DNA from: Bacillota bacterium
Lineage (GTDB): Bacteria; Bacillota; Bacilli; Paenibacillales; Paenibacillaceae
Length of the DNA stretch: 64,000 nucleotides
Reading direction: 5' to 3'
Assembly (NCBI GenBank): GCA_023386495.1
Contig: JAEWJS010000082.1
Location: 1-64,000, forward strand
Made by a program: the position numbers and the translations under genes
Notes under the pieces: generated by a model
Database searches by the model: none
The model's input: only the letters and a program-made list of their open reading frames with translations
Told to the model about the DNA's origin: nothing
Part shown: one piece after another, positions 42,381 through 51,254 of the stretch
Position numbering within the stretch: the stretch's first letter is position 1
Layout of the letters: each line of letters starts with the position of its first letter

Positions 42381-43335
42381 CGGACATATTCGCGAGCTCG
42401 GCGTGGACTGGCAGCAGCTAGCCGGAATCGTCGAGGACGTCGTACGAACGCGGGATGCGGGGGAATGCGTCAGCCCGCTGAAGACGTATCTGCGGTTCGG
42501 CGACCGCGCCAATCGTATCATTGCGATGCCGACATACGTTGGGGGAGCGACCGAGATTGCCGGCCTGAAGTGGATCGCGAGCTTCCCGGCGAATATTCGG
42601 CATGGCCTGCCCAGGGCGCATAATGTCATTATGCTGAATGATGCCGCGACCGGGAAGCCGATGGCTATGCTGCAGAGCGGCTTATTGAACGGGCTGCGGA
42701 CCGCGTCAGTCAGCGGGATCATGCTGCGTGCCTATATGGAGGCGAGGCGGACGACGGAGCTGCGGCTCGGGATTATCGGCTGGGGGCCGATCGGCCGCCG
42801 GCATCTTGAGATGTGCGCGAGCCTGTTCGGCGGCAAGCTGAAGCGGGTCGTGCTATACGACCTGCAAGGGATCGATCCGGACAGCGTGCCGGAGCGGCTG
42901 CGCGCGATAACGGAGATCGCCGACGATTGGCGGGCGCTGTATCGGCGCTCCAACGTTATCGCGACCTGTACGGCTGCCACGGAGCGATACATCGATGAAG
43001 CGCCGCCTGTCGGTGCGCTGCTGCTGAACGTTTCGCTGCGCGATTACGAGCCGGCGTGCGTCGCGAAGCTCGAGGCGGTCGTGGTCGACGACTGGCAGGA
43101 GGTGTGCCGCGAGAACACCGACATCGAGCGGTTGCATCAGCGGTATGGGCTACGGGAGACGGATGTCCGTACGCTGGCGGACGTCGTCTGCCGGGGCGGA
43201 TTAGCGGGGTATGCTGCGGATGCGCCGATCTTTTTCAACCCGATGGGGCTGGGCGTGTTCGATATCGCCATCGCGGCCCACTACTGGCGGCAGGCAGTGG
43301 AGCAGGGCAAAGGGATCGAGCTCCCGGATGAGTAG
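42364..43335 (+). CDS. sbnB: 2,3-diaminopropionate biosynthesis protein SbnB
   Basis: 323 residues, ornithine cyclodeaminase/mu-crystallin fold: SPLKTYLRFGDRANRIIAMPTYVGG, LQSGLLNGLRTASVSG, the NAD-binding GIIGWGPIGRRHLEM, and the ending NPMGLGVFDIAIA. It releases diaminopropionate from the SbnA product. The open frame begins upstream, inside sbnA, but ATG 42364, preceded by GGAGGCGG, is the real start. Oddly, beyond the TAG stop (43333-43335) the same frame stays open for 209 codons through twelve tandem repeats (see 43342-43953). Confidence 0.9.
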   Translation: MIYLHDGHIRELGVDWQQLAGIVEDVVRTRDAGECVSPLKTYLRFGDRANRIIAMPTYVGGATEIAGLKWIASFPANIRHGLPRAHNVIMLNDAATGKPMAMLQSGLLNGLRTASVSGIMLRAYMEARRTTELRLGIIGWGPIGRRHLEMCASLFGGKLKRVVLYDLQGIDPDSVPERLRAITEIADDWRALYRRSNVIATCTAATERYIDEAPPVGALLLNVSLRDYEPACVAKLEAVVVDDWQEVCRENTDIERLHQRYGLRETDVRTLADVVCRGGLAGYAADAPIFFNPMGLGVFDIAIAAHYWRQAVEQGKGIELPDE

Positions 43336-43341
43336 CGCGAG

Positions 43342-43953
43342 GGCGATCCCACCGAACGAGGTCGAAAAACCGCCTTCGTTCGGCTCAGTCGCGGCGATCC
43401 CGCTGAACGAGCGCGAAAAACCGCCTTCGATCGGCCCAGCCGGGGCGATCCCGCCGAACGAATGCGGAAAACCGCCTTCGTTCGGCTCAGCCGCGGCGAT
43501 CCCGCCGAACGAGGTCGAAAAACCGCCTTCGTTCGGCCCAGCCGTGGCGATCCGGCCGAACGAGAGCGAAAAACCGCCTTCGTTCGGCCCAACTGGGGCG
43601 ATCTCGCCGAACGAGGTCGAAAAACCGCCTTCGTTCGGCCGAGCCGGGGCGATCTCGCCGAACGAATGCGAAAAACCGCCTTCGTTCGGCCCAGCCGTGG
43701 CGATCCCGCCGAACGAGCGCGGAAAACCGCCCTCGTTCGGCCGAGCCGGGGCGATCCCGCCGAACGAATGCGAAAAACCGCCTTCAATCGGCCCAGCCGC
43801 GGCGATCCCGCCGTACGAATGCGAAATACCGCGTTCGTTCGGCTCAGCCGGGGCGATCCCGCTGAACGAGAGCGAAAAACCGCCTTCGTTCGGCCCAACT
43901 GGGGCGATCTCGCCGAACGAGGTCGAAAAACCGCCTTCGTTCGGCTCGACAGG
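43342..43953 (+). repeat. Tandem array of twelve 51-base units
   Basis: Exactly 12 x 51 bases with substitutions but no insertions or deletions. Units start at 43342 and every 51 bases to 43903. Each starts GGCGATCCC and contains CCGAACGA ... TCGTTCGG, arms that can form a hairpin around a 16-base loop with GAAAAACCGCC. All three plus frames and one minus frame are largely open; in the sbnB frame the unit reads GDPAERxRKTAFVRPSR. The array begins six bases after the sbnB stop. No unique spacers, so it is not CRISPR. Confidence 0.95.
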
Positions 43954-43959
43954 TTAACT

Positions 43960-44270
43960 GGATAGCAAAATTGCTATCCAACCGCAGCAACGATGCGCCA
44001 GGGGCCTGCGTGAATAGCAATAATGCACTCCAATCGCCCGAACAGTCAGTCGCGAGGCTAAATGGATAGCAAATATGCTATTCACTCGCGTGAATTGGGC
44101 GCCAAGGGGCGATGTGAATAGCAAAAATGCGCTCCAATCGCCGAAAAGGGGGCCGTGAGGCTGAACGGATAGCAAAAATGCACTCCAATCGCCCCAACAG
44201 TCAGCCACGAGGCTGCACAGATAGCAAAAATGCTCTCCAACCGCCACAATCAAGCGCCAGAGCCAGCGTG
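43960..44270 (+). repeat. Second tandem array, six diverged 51-52-base units
   Basis: Units begin near 43960, 44012, 44064, 44116, 44167 and 44219, each with (G/A)GATAGCAAAAATGC or close to it, most followed by CTCCAATCGCC. Alternate units are more alike (GGATAGC versus GAATAGC), suggesting a two-unit higher period. The first unit contains the near-palindrome GGATAGCAAAATTGCTATCC. No gene is apparent between 43336 and 44357. Confidence 0.85.
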
Positions 44271-44357
44271 GATGTCAATTCGCGAATCTTCCGGACATCC
44301 CCGGCATAGGATTGCTATAGGTAGCAACAGTAACCCTACGGTAAGGGGGCATATCAT

Positions 44358-44720
44358 ATGGACGGGATCCTCAACCTGGCGAACCTGTTCGGTCGGAAGC
44401 CGATTCCGATTGGAAGCGCTGACAGAGCCATGCTCGGGAGCATCTATCAACGTGCCGACGGCAGCCCCTGCAGGTTCATGCATTGGCAGATCACCTTGAT
44501 CTGGTACGAGAGCCGGGAGCGAAGCGGCTGGATGGTCGATGTGTACCCGATCGCGGAGGGCAAGGCATTCTGGCAGGTCGCGCCAGTCTTCCACACCTTG
44601 TATCCTGCGACGTTCGAGCAGGCGTGGAGGCTGTCCGAGCTGCTGCGCGCGAAGTCCGAAGCGGACCAGCTGACGCAGCAATATGTAAGCCCTTACTGGG
44701 ACAATTGGGAGTTGATCTAA
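44358..44720 (+). CDS. Protein of unknown function upstream of fixABCX
   Basis: 120 residues with no signal peptide or membrane helix; several tryptophans (FMHWQITLIWYESRERSGWMVDVYP). Not recognised. GTAAGGGGG stands eight bases before the ATG and can pair partly with CCCTAC just upstream. The fixA gene starts 34 bases after its stop, so it may be the first gene of that operon. Confidence 0.65.
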   Translation: MDGILNLANLFGRKPIPIGSADRAMLGSIYQRADGSPCRFMHWQITLIWYESRERSGWMVDVYPIAEGKAFWQVAPVFHTLYPATFEQAWRLSELLRAKSEADQLTQQYVSPYWDNWELI

Positions 44721-44754
44721 ATATGAATCTGAGCGACGAGCGGGAGGACTGCAT

Positions 44755-45588
44755 ATGCTTCATCTAGTCGTGTGCATCAAGCAAGTCCCGGACAGCCGGG
44801 AGATCCGGATCGATCCGGTCAACAATACGCTCATCCGCCAAGGGGTGCCGAGCATCGTGAACTTCTATGACCTGCACGGTCTTGAGGCGGCGCTGCGCAT
44901 CAAGGACGAGCATGGCGCGCGGGTAACGGTCGTGACGATGGGGCCGCCGCCTGCGGAGAAGGCGCTCAAGGAATGCATCTCGCTCGGCGCCGATGAGGCC
45001 GTGCTGGTGACGGACCGGAAGTTCGCGGGCGCGGATACGCTGGCCACCTCCTATGTACTGGCGAGCACGATCGGCAAGGTCGAGGAGCAGTGGGGCAAGG
45101 TGGACATGGTGTTCTGCGGCAAGCAGACGCTGGACGGCGATACCGGCCAAGTCGGCCCAGGCATCGCGTGCAGGCTGGACCTGGAGCAGCTTACATACGT
45201 GGGGAAAATGGTCCGCGTGAACCCCGAGAGTCGGCGCGTGACGGTGCAGCGATACCTGGAGGACGGCATCGAGGTGGTGGAATCCTCCATGCCGGTGCTG
45301 ATTACGGCCTTGAAGGAGCTGAACAAGGTACGAAGGGCATCGCTGCCGGGGATGATCAAGGCCGCGCGTTACAAGCCGATCGTGTGGACGACGGCGGACT
45401 TCCCGGAGCTGGAGGCGGCCAAGATCGGCCTGAAGGGATCGCCGACGATCGTCAGCAAGACCTGGGTTCCCGAGGTGAGGAAGATTCAGGGCGAACTGCT
45501 GCAAGGCGCAGAGCCGCAAGAGATCGCGGGCGAGCTGGTCGAGAAGCTGTGGAGCGGCGAGCTCCCGAAGCGGCTCGGCTGGGCCTAA
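44755..45588 (+). CDS. fixA: Electron transfer flavoprotein beta subunit (FixA)
   Basis: 277 residues. The ETF-beta start LHLVVCIKQVPDSREIRID and the AMP/FAD-binding region (VFCGKQTLDGDTGQVGPGIA) are plain. With FixB it forms an ETF dimer; in FixABCX complexes FixAB can bifurcate electrons from NADH to quinone and to a low-potential ferredoxin. It is the first of four genes in the order fixA, fixB, fixC, fixX. The RBS is GGGAGGA. Confidence 0.93.
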   Translation: MLHLVVCIKQVPDSREIRIDPVNNTLIRQGVPSIVNFYDLHGLEAALRIKDEHGARVTVVTMGPPPAEKALKECISLGADEAVLVTDRKFAGADTLATSYVLASTIGKVEEQWGKVDMVFCGKQTLDGDTGQVGPGIACRLDLEQLTYVGKMVRVNPESRRVTVQRYLEDGIEVVESSMPVLITALKELNKVRRASLPGMIKAARYKPIVWTTADFPELEAAKIGLKGSPTIVSKTWVPEVRKIQGELLQGAEPQEIAGELVEKLWSGELPKRLGWA

Positions 45589-45613
45589 GCCCTAACGAAG
45601 GAGGGGGAGAATC

Positions 45614-46660
45614 GTGTCAGCGAAGCAGGAAGCGGAAGAAATGCCGGACTGGTCGGACTACCGGGGCGTGATGGTGTTCATCGAACAACGGGGAGGGACG
45701 GCCAAGCCCGTATCCTGGCAGCTGTTGGGGGAAGGCAGGCGGCTCGCGGATAAGCTGGATGTCAGGCTGATCGCGCTTGTCATGGGGCATGGCGTCGAAC
45801 GGCTGGCGCAGGAAGCCGTCTATTACGGCGCGGATCAGGTCTATCTATGCGACGCGCCGGAGCTGGCGAATTATCGCACGCGGCCTTACAGCCGGATCGC
45901 CATGCGCGTCATTCAGGAGGCGAAGCCGGAGATCTGCCTGTTCGGCGCGACGGGGACGGGACGGGATCTGGCCGGCGCGATCGCGACCCATCTGCCGACC
46001 GGCCTGACGGCGGATACGACGGAGCTGGACGTGGAGCCGCCGCCGTCGCGCCTCCTGTTGGCCAGCCGGCCGGCTTTTTCCGAGAAGATGATGGCGACCA
46101 TCCTGTGCAAGCAGTACCGCCCGCAGATGGCCACGGCGCGCGCCGGCGTCTTCCAGGCGCTCCCCAGGGACGAGTCGCGCGAAGGGCAGATCACTCCGAT
46201 CGACAACCTGATGCGCGAGGAGGAGATCGCGACGCAGGTGCTCGATTTCATCCAAGAGCATGCGCACGTCAATCTGGAGGAAGCGGAGATTATCGTGGCA
46301 GGCGGCCGCGGGCTGGGCGGGCCGGAGCCTTTTCGCCTGCTGCAGGAATTGGCGGATGCGCTGGGAGGCGTCGTCGGCGCCTCGCGGGCGGCCGTGGATG
46401 CGGGCTGGATCAAGCATGAGCACCAGATCGGGCAGACCGGCTGCACGGTGCGGCCGAAGCTGTACATCGCCGTCGGGATATCGGGCGCCGTTCAGCATAT
46501 GGTCGGCATGTCGAACTCGGAGACGATCGTGGCGATCAACCGCGACCCGGAGGCGCCGATTTTCCAATCGTCGCATTACCGGATCGTAGGGGATCTGTTC
46601 CGGATCGTTCCTGCCATAACAGAAGAAGTGAAGAGGCGGCGAGCCGCGGGAGGTGATTGA
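45614..46660 (+). CDS. fixB: Electron transfer flavoprotein alpha subunit (FixB)
   Basis: 348 residues; GTG start after GAGGGGGAGA. The ETF-alpha C-terminal FAD domain is clear: VAGGRGLGGPEPFRLLQELADALGGVVGASRAAVDAGW, QIGQTGCTVRPKLYIAVGISGAVQHMVGM and AINRDPEAPIF. It pairs with FixA. Confidence 0.94.
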   Translation: MSAKQEAEEMPDWSDYRGVMVFIEQRGGTAKPVSWQLLGEGRRLADKLDVRLIALVMGHGVERLAQEAVYYGADQVYLCDAPELANYRTRPYSRIAMRVIQEAKPEICLFGATGTGRDLAGAIATHLPTGLTADTTELDVEPPPSRLLLASRPAFSEKMMATILCKQYRPQMATARAGVFQALPRDESREGQITPIDNLMREEEIATQVLDFIQEHAHVNLEEAEIIVAGGRGLGGPEPFRLLQELADALGGVVGASRAAVDAGWIKHEHQIGQTGCTVRPKLYIAVGISGAVQHMVGMSNSETIVAINRDPEAPIFQSSHYRIVGDLFRIVPAITEEVKRRRAAGGD

Positions 46661-46664
46661 AGCC

Positions 46665-47975
46665 ATGAGTGAAAAATTCGACGCGGTAGTCGTAGGTGCC
46701 GGACCTGCCGGCGCAGCGGCCGCGCTGACGATGGCGCGCGCAGGTCTCTCCGTGGTGCTGCTCGAGCGAGGCGAGTTCCCCGGGGCGAAAAATATTTTCG
46801 GCGGCGTGCTGTATCGGAAAATGCTGGAGGACATCGTACCCGAGTTCTGGCAGGAGAAAGGCTTCCCGATGGAGCGGCAGATCATCGAGCAGCGCATCTG
46901 GATGATGGGCAAGGACTCCGTGGTCACGTTCGGGCATCGGAACGAGGCGTATAAGGAGCCGTTCAACTGCTTCACGGGCCTCCGAGTCAAGTTCGATCAA
47001 TGGTTCGCGGATAAGGCCGTGCAGGCCGGGGCGATCCCGGTCTACCAGACCGTGGCGACGGAGCTGATCAAGGAAGGCGACCGCGTGGTCGGCGTCCGGA
47101 CCGATCGGGATGAAGGCGATCTCTATGCCGACGTGGTGGTCATCGCGGACGGCGTCAATTCCTTGCTCGGCAAAGCGCTGGGCATTCACAAGGAATGGCG
47201 GCCCGACGAAGTGTCGCTCGCGGTCAAGGAAGTGATCGCGCTGCCGAAGGAGAAGATCGAGGACCGGTTCAACGTGGAGGGCAATGAAGGCGTCACGATC
47301 GAATTCATGGGCGAGACGTCGCTCGGCATGGCCGGGATGGGCTTCCTCTACACGAACAAGGAGACGATCTCGCTCGGCATCGGGGTGATGGTTAACCACC
47401 TAAGAGATAAGCGGGTGAAACCTTACGCGCTGTTAGAGTCTGCCAAGCAGCACCCGATGATCCGCAAGCTGATCCAGGGCGGCGAGGTGCTCGAATATTC
47501 GGGCCATCTCATTCCGGAGGGCGGGTACCGTTCCATGCCGCCGCTGTCGGGGGACGGCTGGTGCGTGATCGGCGACGCGGCGCAGCTGGTGAACTTCGTG
47601 CACAGGGAGGGCACCAACCTCGCGATGACCTCGGGCAGACTCGCCGGCGAAGCGATTATCGAGGCGAAGCAGCAAGGAGACTACACGCGGCAGTCGCTGC
47701 AGGCATACGATAATAAGATCAAGAGCTCCTTCATCGAGAAGGATCTGAAGAAGTACAAAGGGATGCACAGCCTGCTGAACGAGCATGACCCGGAGCTGCT
47801 GTTCGATAAGCTGCCGCATGCGCTTAACGAAGCGGCCTACAACATGTTCCTGGTCGACGGCGCGACGAAGAAGGAGAAGCAGCAGCTTGCGGTCCGACTG
47901 ATCAAGGAGGCTGCGGGAGGCTCGATGAGCCTGCTGAAGCTAGGCTACAAGAGCTGGAGGGCGATGAACGGATGA
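46665..47975 (+). CDS. fixC: ETF-quinone oxidoreductase-like flavoprotein (FixC)
   Basis: 436 residues. N-terminal FAD motif VVVGAGPAGAAAALTMARAG, a central WGADKAV-type region and the late FAD motif WCVIGDAAQLVNFVHREGTNLAMTSGRLAGEA. FixC passes electrons to quinone in the FixABCX complex. ATG 46665 is nine bases after GGGAGG; a GTG at 46653 is less likely. It overlaps fixX by four bases. Confidence 0.94.
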   Translation: MSEKFDAVVVGAGPAGAAAALTMARAGLSVVLLERGEFPGAKNIFGGVLYRKMLEDIVPEFWQEKGFPMERQIIEQRIWMMGKDSVVTFGHRNEAYKEPFNCFTGLRVKFDQWFADKAVQAGAIPVYQTVATELIKEGDRVVGVRTDRDEGDLYADVVVIADGVNSLLGKALGIHKEWRPDEVSLAVKEVIALPKEKIEDRFNVEGNEGVTIEFMGETSLGMAGMGFLYTNKETISLGIGVMVNHLRDKRVKPYALLESAKQHPMIRKLIQGGEVLEYSGHLIPEGGYRSMPPLSGDGWCVIGDAAQLVNFVHREGTNLAMTSGRLAGEAIIEAKQQGDYTRQSLQAYDNKIKSSFIEKDLKKYKGMHSLLNEHDPELLFDKLPHALNEAAYNMFLVDGATKKEKQQLAVRLIKEAAGGSMSLLKLGYKSWRAMNG

Positions 47976-48256
47976 GCGAATCGATTACGGACAGATTGTT
48001 TACCATCCGGTTTAAGTGCGACGACGTGTCCCATCTCGTCATTAAGGAGCATGACGGCTGTCTGCAATGCGAGACCAAGGACTGCACGTATTTCTGTCCT
48101 GCGGACGTCTACGAATGGGAGCCGGGGCAGTCGATCACGACGGTCGCTTACGAGAATTGCATCGAATGCGGCACTTGCCGCATTGCCTGCCCGTACGACA
48201 ATATCGGGTGGGTGTATCCGAAGGGCGGCTATGGCATTACGTATAAGCTGGGCTGA
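47972..48256 (+). CDS. fixX: Ferredoxin-like protein FixX
   Basis: 94 residues. Two cysteine clusters: CLQCETKDCTYFCP and CIECGTCRIACP, the latter a full 4Fe-4S binding motif. It is the iron-sulphur partner of FixC. Final gene of the operon, followed by a stem-loop at 48290. Confidence 0.95.
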   Translation: MSESITDRLFTIRFKCDDVSHLVIKEHDGCLQCETKDCTYFCPADVYEWEPGQSITTVAYENCIECGTCRIACPYDNIGWVYPKGGYGITYKLG

Positions 48257-48289
48257 CAAGGAAGAACCTTGCCGGTCCAGATCCCGCAC

Positions 48290-48318
48290 GAGCCCCGGCC
48301 GATGAAGGCCGGGGCTCT
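48290..48318 (+). terminator. Terminator of the fix operon
   Basis: GAGCCCCGGCC pairs perfectly with GGCCGGGGCTC around GATGAA; there is no real U tract. Confidence 0.7.
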
Positions 48319-48408
48319 CTGGGTGCTGTCACATGATAACGAACACTAATTCTGGTATAATCACGACAGGTATTACGCGACACAACATGACCATCTGGAG
48401 GGAATCGA

Positions 48409-51201
48409 TTGCATACACACGAGTTCGGAATTCCGCTGAAGGGCTTTGCGGAGTTCAGCAGGAAGGTAGCAGCGGAAGGCGCGGTGCTGCTGAAGAACGA
48501 AGGACAAGCTTTGCCGCTCAAGTCCGGGGAGAACGTCGCGATTTTTGGCAGATGCCAGGTGAACTATTATCGCAGCGGCACGGGATCCGGCGGCAGCGTG
48601 AACGTGACCTATACGACGAATCTGTTGGACGGCCTGCGCGCGAAGGCGAACATCGCCGTCAACGAGGAATTGGCGTCCGCGTACGAACGGTGGATCGAGG
48701 ACAATCCGTTCGATAACGGCGGCGGCGGCTGGGCGGCCGAGCCTTGGCATCAGAAGGAAATGCCGCTGACCGAGGAACTGGTGTCGGCTGCGCGGGCCAA
48801 GTCGGGCAAGGCGATCGTCGTCATCGGACGCACCGCCGGCGAAGACCAGGACAACGCGAACGAGCCGGGCAGCTATCAACTGACGGCGGACGAAAAGGCG
48901 ATGCTGAAGCAAGTGACGGCGCAATTCGAGCAGACGATCGTCGTGCTGAACGTGTCCAACATCATCGACATGAGTTGGATGTACGATGAGGGTCATGCCC
49001 ATCCGATTCCGTGCGTCGTCTATGCTTGGCAGGGCGGCATGGAGGGCGGCAACGCGATCGCGGACGTGCTCGTCGGCGACGTGACGCCGAGCGGCAAGTT
49101 GACCGATACGATCGCCTACGCGATCGAAGATTATCCGTCGACAAGCAATTACGGCGATGAGTTCACGAATGTGTACCAAGAAGATATCTATGTCGGCTAT
49201 CGCTACTTCGAGACGTTCTGCCCGGAGAAGGTGCAGTACGAATTCGGCTTCGGCCTGTCGTATACCGACTTCCGAATCGAGCCGGAGGAAGCGAAGGTCA
49301 TCGCGGCAGACGGCGTGCAGACGATCGTCGTCCACGCGACAGTCACGAACATCGGCGAGGCGTATGCCGGTCAAGAGGTCGTGCAGGTGTACTACGAAGC
49401 GCCGCAGGGACTGCTGGGCCAGCCGGCCCGGGCCTTGGCGGCATTCGGGAAGACGAAGCTGCTGCAGCCGGGCGAATCGCAGCGCATCAGCGTGAGCTTC
49501 CCGGTTCAAGCGATGGCTTCCTACGACGATGCGGGCGTGACCGGGCATGCGAGCGCCTATGTGCTTGAAGCCGGAACGTACAAGCTCCATGCAGGGAGCA
49601 GCGTCAAGAAGCTGGCTCCGATCGGGCTGGACGGCAAGGACGGCTACGTCGTCGAAGCGCTGCAAGTCGTGAAGCAATTGACGGAAGCATTGGCTCCGAT
49701 CACGAGCTTCACGCGAATGAAGCCGGGTGCGCGCAAGCCGGACGGCACGTATGAACTGACCTATGAAGAAGTGCCGCAGCGGAAGATATCGCTCGGCGAT
49801 CGGATCTTGAGCAATCTCCCCAAGACGCTGGAGCAGACCGGCAACCGCGGCTACACCTTGCGTGACGTCCACGCCGGCAAAGTGAGCTTGGAGACGTTCA
49901 TCGCGCAGCTGAGCGACGAGGATCTCGCCGCGATCGTGCGGGGCGAGGGCATGGTCAGCCCGCTCGTCACGCCGGGTACGGCATCGGCGTTCGGCGGCGT
50001 GACGGACAGCCTGTTCAAGCTCGGCATTCCGATCGGCTGCACGGCCGACGGCCCGTCCGGCATCCGGATGGACAGCGGCCACAAGGCGACGCAGGTGCCG
50101 ATCGGCACGCTGCTGGCCGCGACGTGGAACGTGGCGCTGGTCGAGGAGCTCTACGTGCTGGAGGGCCAGGAGCTGATCAGCAATCAGATCGATACGCTGC
50201 TCGGGCCCGGCATGAACCTCCGCCGCAGTCCGCTTAACGGCCGCAACTTCGAGTACTTCTCGGAGGATCCGTTTGTGACAGGGATTTTCGGCGCAGCCTG
50301 CGTCAAGGGAATCATGCGAGGCGGCTCGAACGCCACGCTCAAGCACTTCGCCTGCAACAACCAGGAGAAGTACCGCACGAAGGTCGACGCGGTCGTCTCC
50401 GAACGCGCGCTTCGCGAGATCTATCTGCGAGGCTTCGAGATGGCGGTGAAGGACGGCGGCGCGAACTCCATCATGACCGCATACAACCCGATCAACGGGC
50501 ATTGGTCGGCGTCCAACTACGACTTGAATACGACGATCCTGCGCGGGGAGTGGGGCTTCAAGGGCATCGTGATGACGGACTGGTGGGCGAGCATGAACGA
50601 TGCGATCGAGGGCGGTCCTTCGGACAAAAGGTCGACGAACGCCATGATCCGCGCACAGAACGATCTGTACATGGTCGTGCCGAACTACGGCGCGGAGATT
50701 AACGCATCGGACGATAACACGATCGCTTCTCTCGCGAACGGATCGCTCACACGCGGCGAGCTGCAGCGGAGCGCCATGAACATCTGCGAATTCCTGATGC
50801 ATGCGCCGGTATTCTCGCGCGAGCAGCGGATCGAGGAGACCGTCAACCGGTTCGCGGCGAAGCCGGTGGGATCGGCAGCGGGGGCAGAGGTGCAAGCCTT
50901 ATCCGCCAATGCGCAGGTGAAGCCGTCGACAGATGGAGCGGTCTATATGCAAGTGGATCAGGCCGGCGAATACCGGATCATCGTCCAGATCATGTCGCCG
51001 GAGACGAACGTGGCGCAGAGCGCCTGCAACGTGACGCTGAACGGCCAGCAGATGACGACGATTCAGACCAACGGCACGGAAGGCAAGTGGATCAAGCAGC
51101 GGCTGGTGAAGGTCGAGCTGGAAGCCGGATTGTACGAGCTGAAGCTGGAATACGTCAAGCCGGGCCTGCAGATCGATTGGATCGAATTCAAGCAGGTGTA
51201 G
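48409..51201 (+). CDS. GH3 beta-glucosidase with rearranged domains and a C-terminal CBM-like module
   Basis: 930 residues. Domains come in swapped order: the alpha/beta C-domain first (AAEGAVLLKNEGQALPL, about 21-37), then an FnIII-like domain (about 295-420), then the TIM barrel with the nucleophile Asp724 in KGIVMTDWWASMND. The last 90 residues (VYMQVDQAGEYRIIVQIMSP to IDWIEFKQV) look like a CBM6/35-type module. No signal peptide, so probably cytosolic. TTG start with GGAGGG seven bases before. It removes glucose or another sugar from beta-glycosides; the exact substrate is unknown. It is a single-gene unit. Confidence 0.88.
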   Translation: MHTHEFGIPLKGFAEFSRKVAAEGAVLLKNEGQALPLKSGENVAIFGRCQVNYYRSGTGSGGSVNVTYTTNLLDGLRAKANIAVNEELASAYERWIEDNPFDNGGGGWAAEPWHQKEMPLTEELVSAARAKSGKAIVVIGRTAGEDQDNANEPGSYQLTADEKAMLKQVTAQFEQTIVVLNVSNIIDMSWMYDEGHAHPIPCVVYAWQGGMEGGNAIADVLVGDVTPSGKLTDTIAYAIEDYPSTSNYGDEFTNVYQEDIYVGYRYFETFCPEKVQYEFGFGLSYTDFRIEPEEAKVIAADGVQTIVVHATVTNIGEAYAGQEVVQVYYEAPQGLLGQPARALAAFGKTKLLQPGESQRISVSFPVQAMASYDDAGVTGHASAYVLEAGTYKLHAGSSVKKLAPIGLDGKDGYVVEALQVVKQLTEALAPITSFTRMKPGARKPDGTYELTYEEVPQRKISLGDRILSNLPKTLEQTGNRGYTLRDVHAGKVSLETFIAQLSDEDLAAIVRGEGMVSPLVTPGTASAFGGVTDSLFKLGIPIGCTADGPSGIRMDSGHKATQVPIGTLLAATWNVALVEELYVLEGQELISNQIDTLLGPGMNLRRSPLNGRNFEYFSEDPFVTGIFGAACVKGIMRGGSNATLKHFACNNQEKYRTKVDAVVSERALREIYLRGFEMAVKDGGANSIMTAYNPINGHWSASNYDLNTTILRGEWGFKGIVMTDWWASMNDAIEGGPSDKRSTNAMIRAQNDLYMVVPNYGAEINASDDNTIASLANGSLTRGELQRSAMNICEFLMHAPVFSREQRIEETVNRFAAKPVGSAAGAEVQALSANAQVKPSTDGAVYMQVDQAGEYRIIVQIMSPETNVAQSACNVTLNGQQMTTIQTNGTEGKWIKQRLVKVELEAGLYELKLEYVKPGLQIDWIEFKQV

Positions 51202-51226
51202 TAGTGCGGTTTCGTGTGTGAACCCG

Positions 51227-51251
51227 ACCCGGCCCTTGTGGCCGGGTTTTT
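51227..51251 (+). terminator. Terminator of the GH3 gene
   Basis: ACCCGGCC pairs with GGCCGGGT around CTTGT, followed by TTTT. Confidence 0.85.
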
Positions 51252-51254
51252 GCT

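Noticed and set aside
43211..43957. A 248-residue proline-rich repeat protein in the frame overlapping sbnB
   Set aside because: Its start lies inside sbnB with no ribosome binding site, and all plus frames of the repeat are open because of its composition.
43954..44253. Minus-strand hydrophobic repeat protein over the second array
   Set aside because: It simply translates the diverged 52-base units, with no ribosome binding site or family match.
43342..44270. CRISPR array
   Set aside because: The units are continuous tandem copies with no unique spacers, period 51-52 bases, and no cas genes nearby.
44755..48256. Nitrogen-fixation locus
   Set aside because: Only fixABCX is present; no nif genes in the window, and fixABCX also occurs in non-fixing bacteria.
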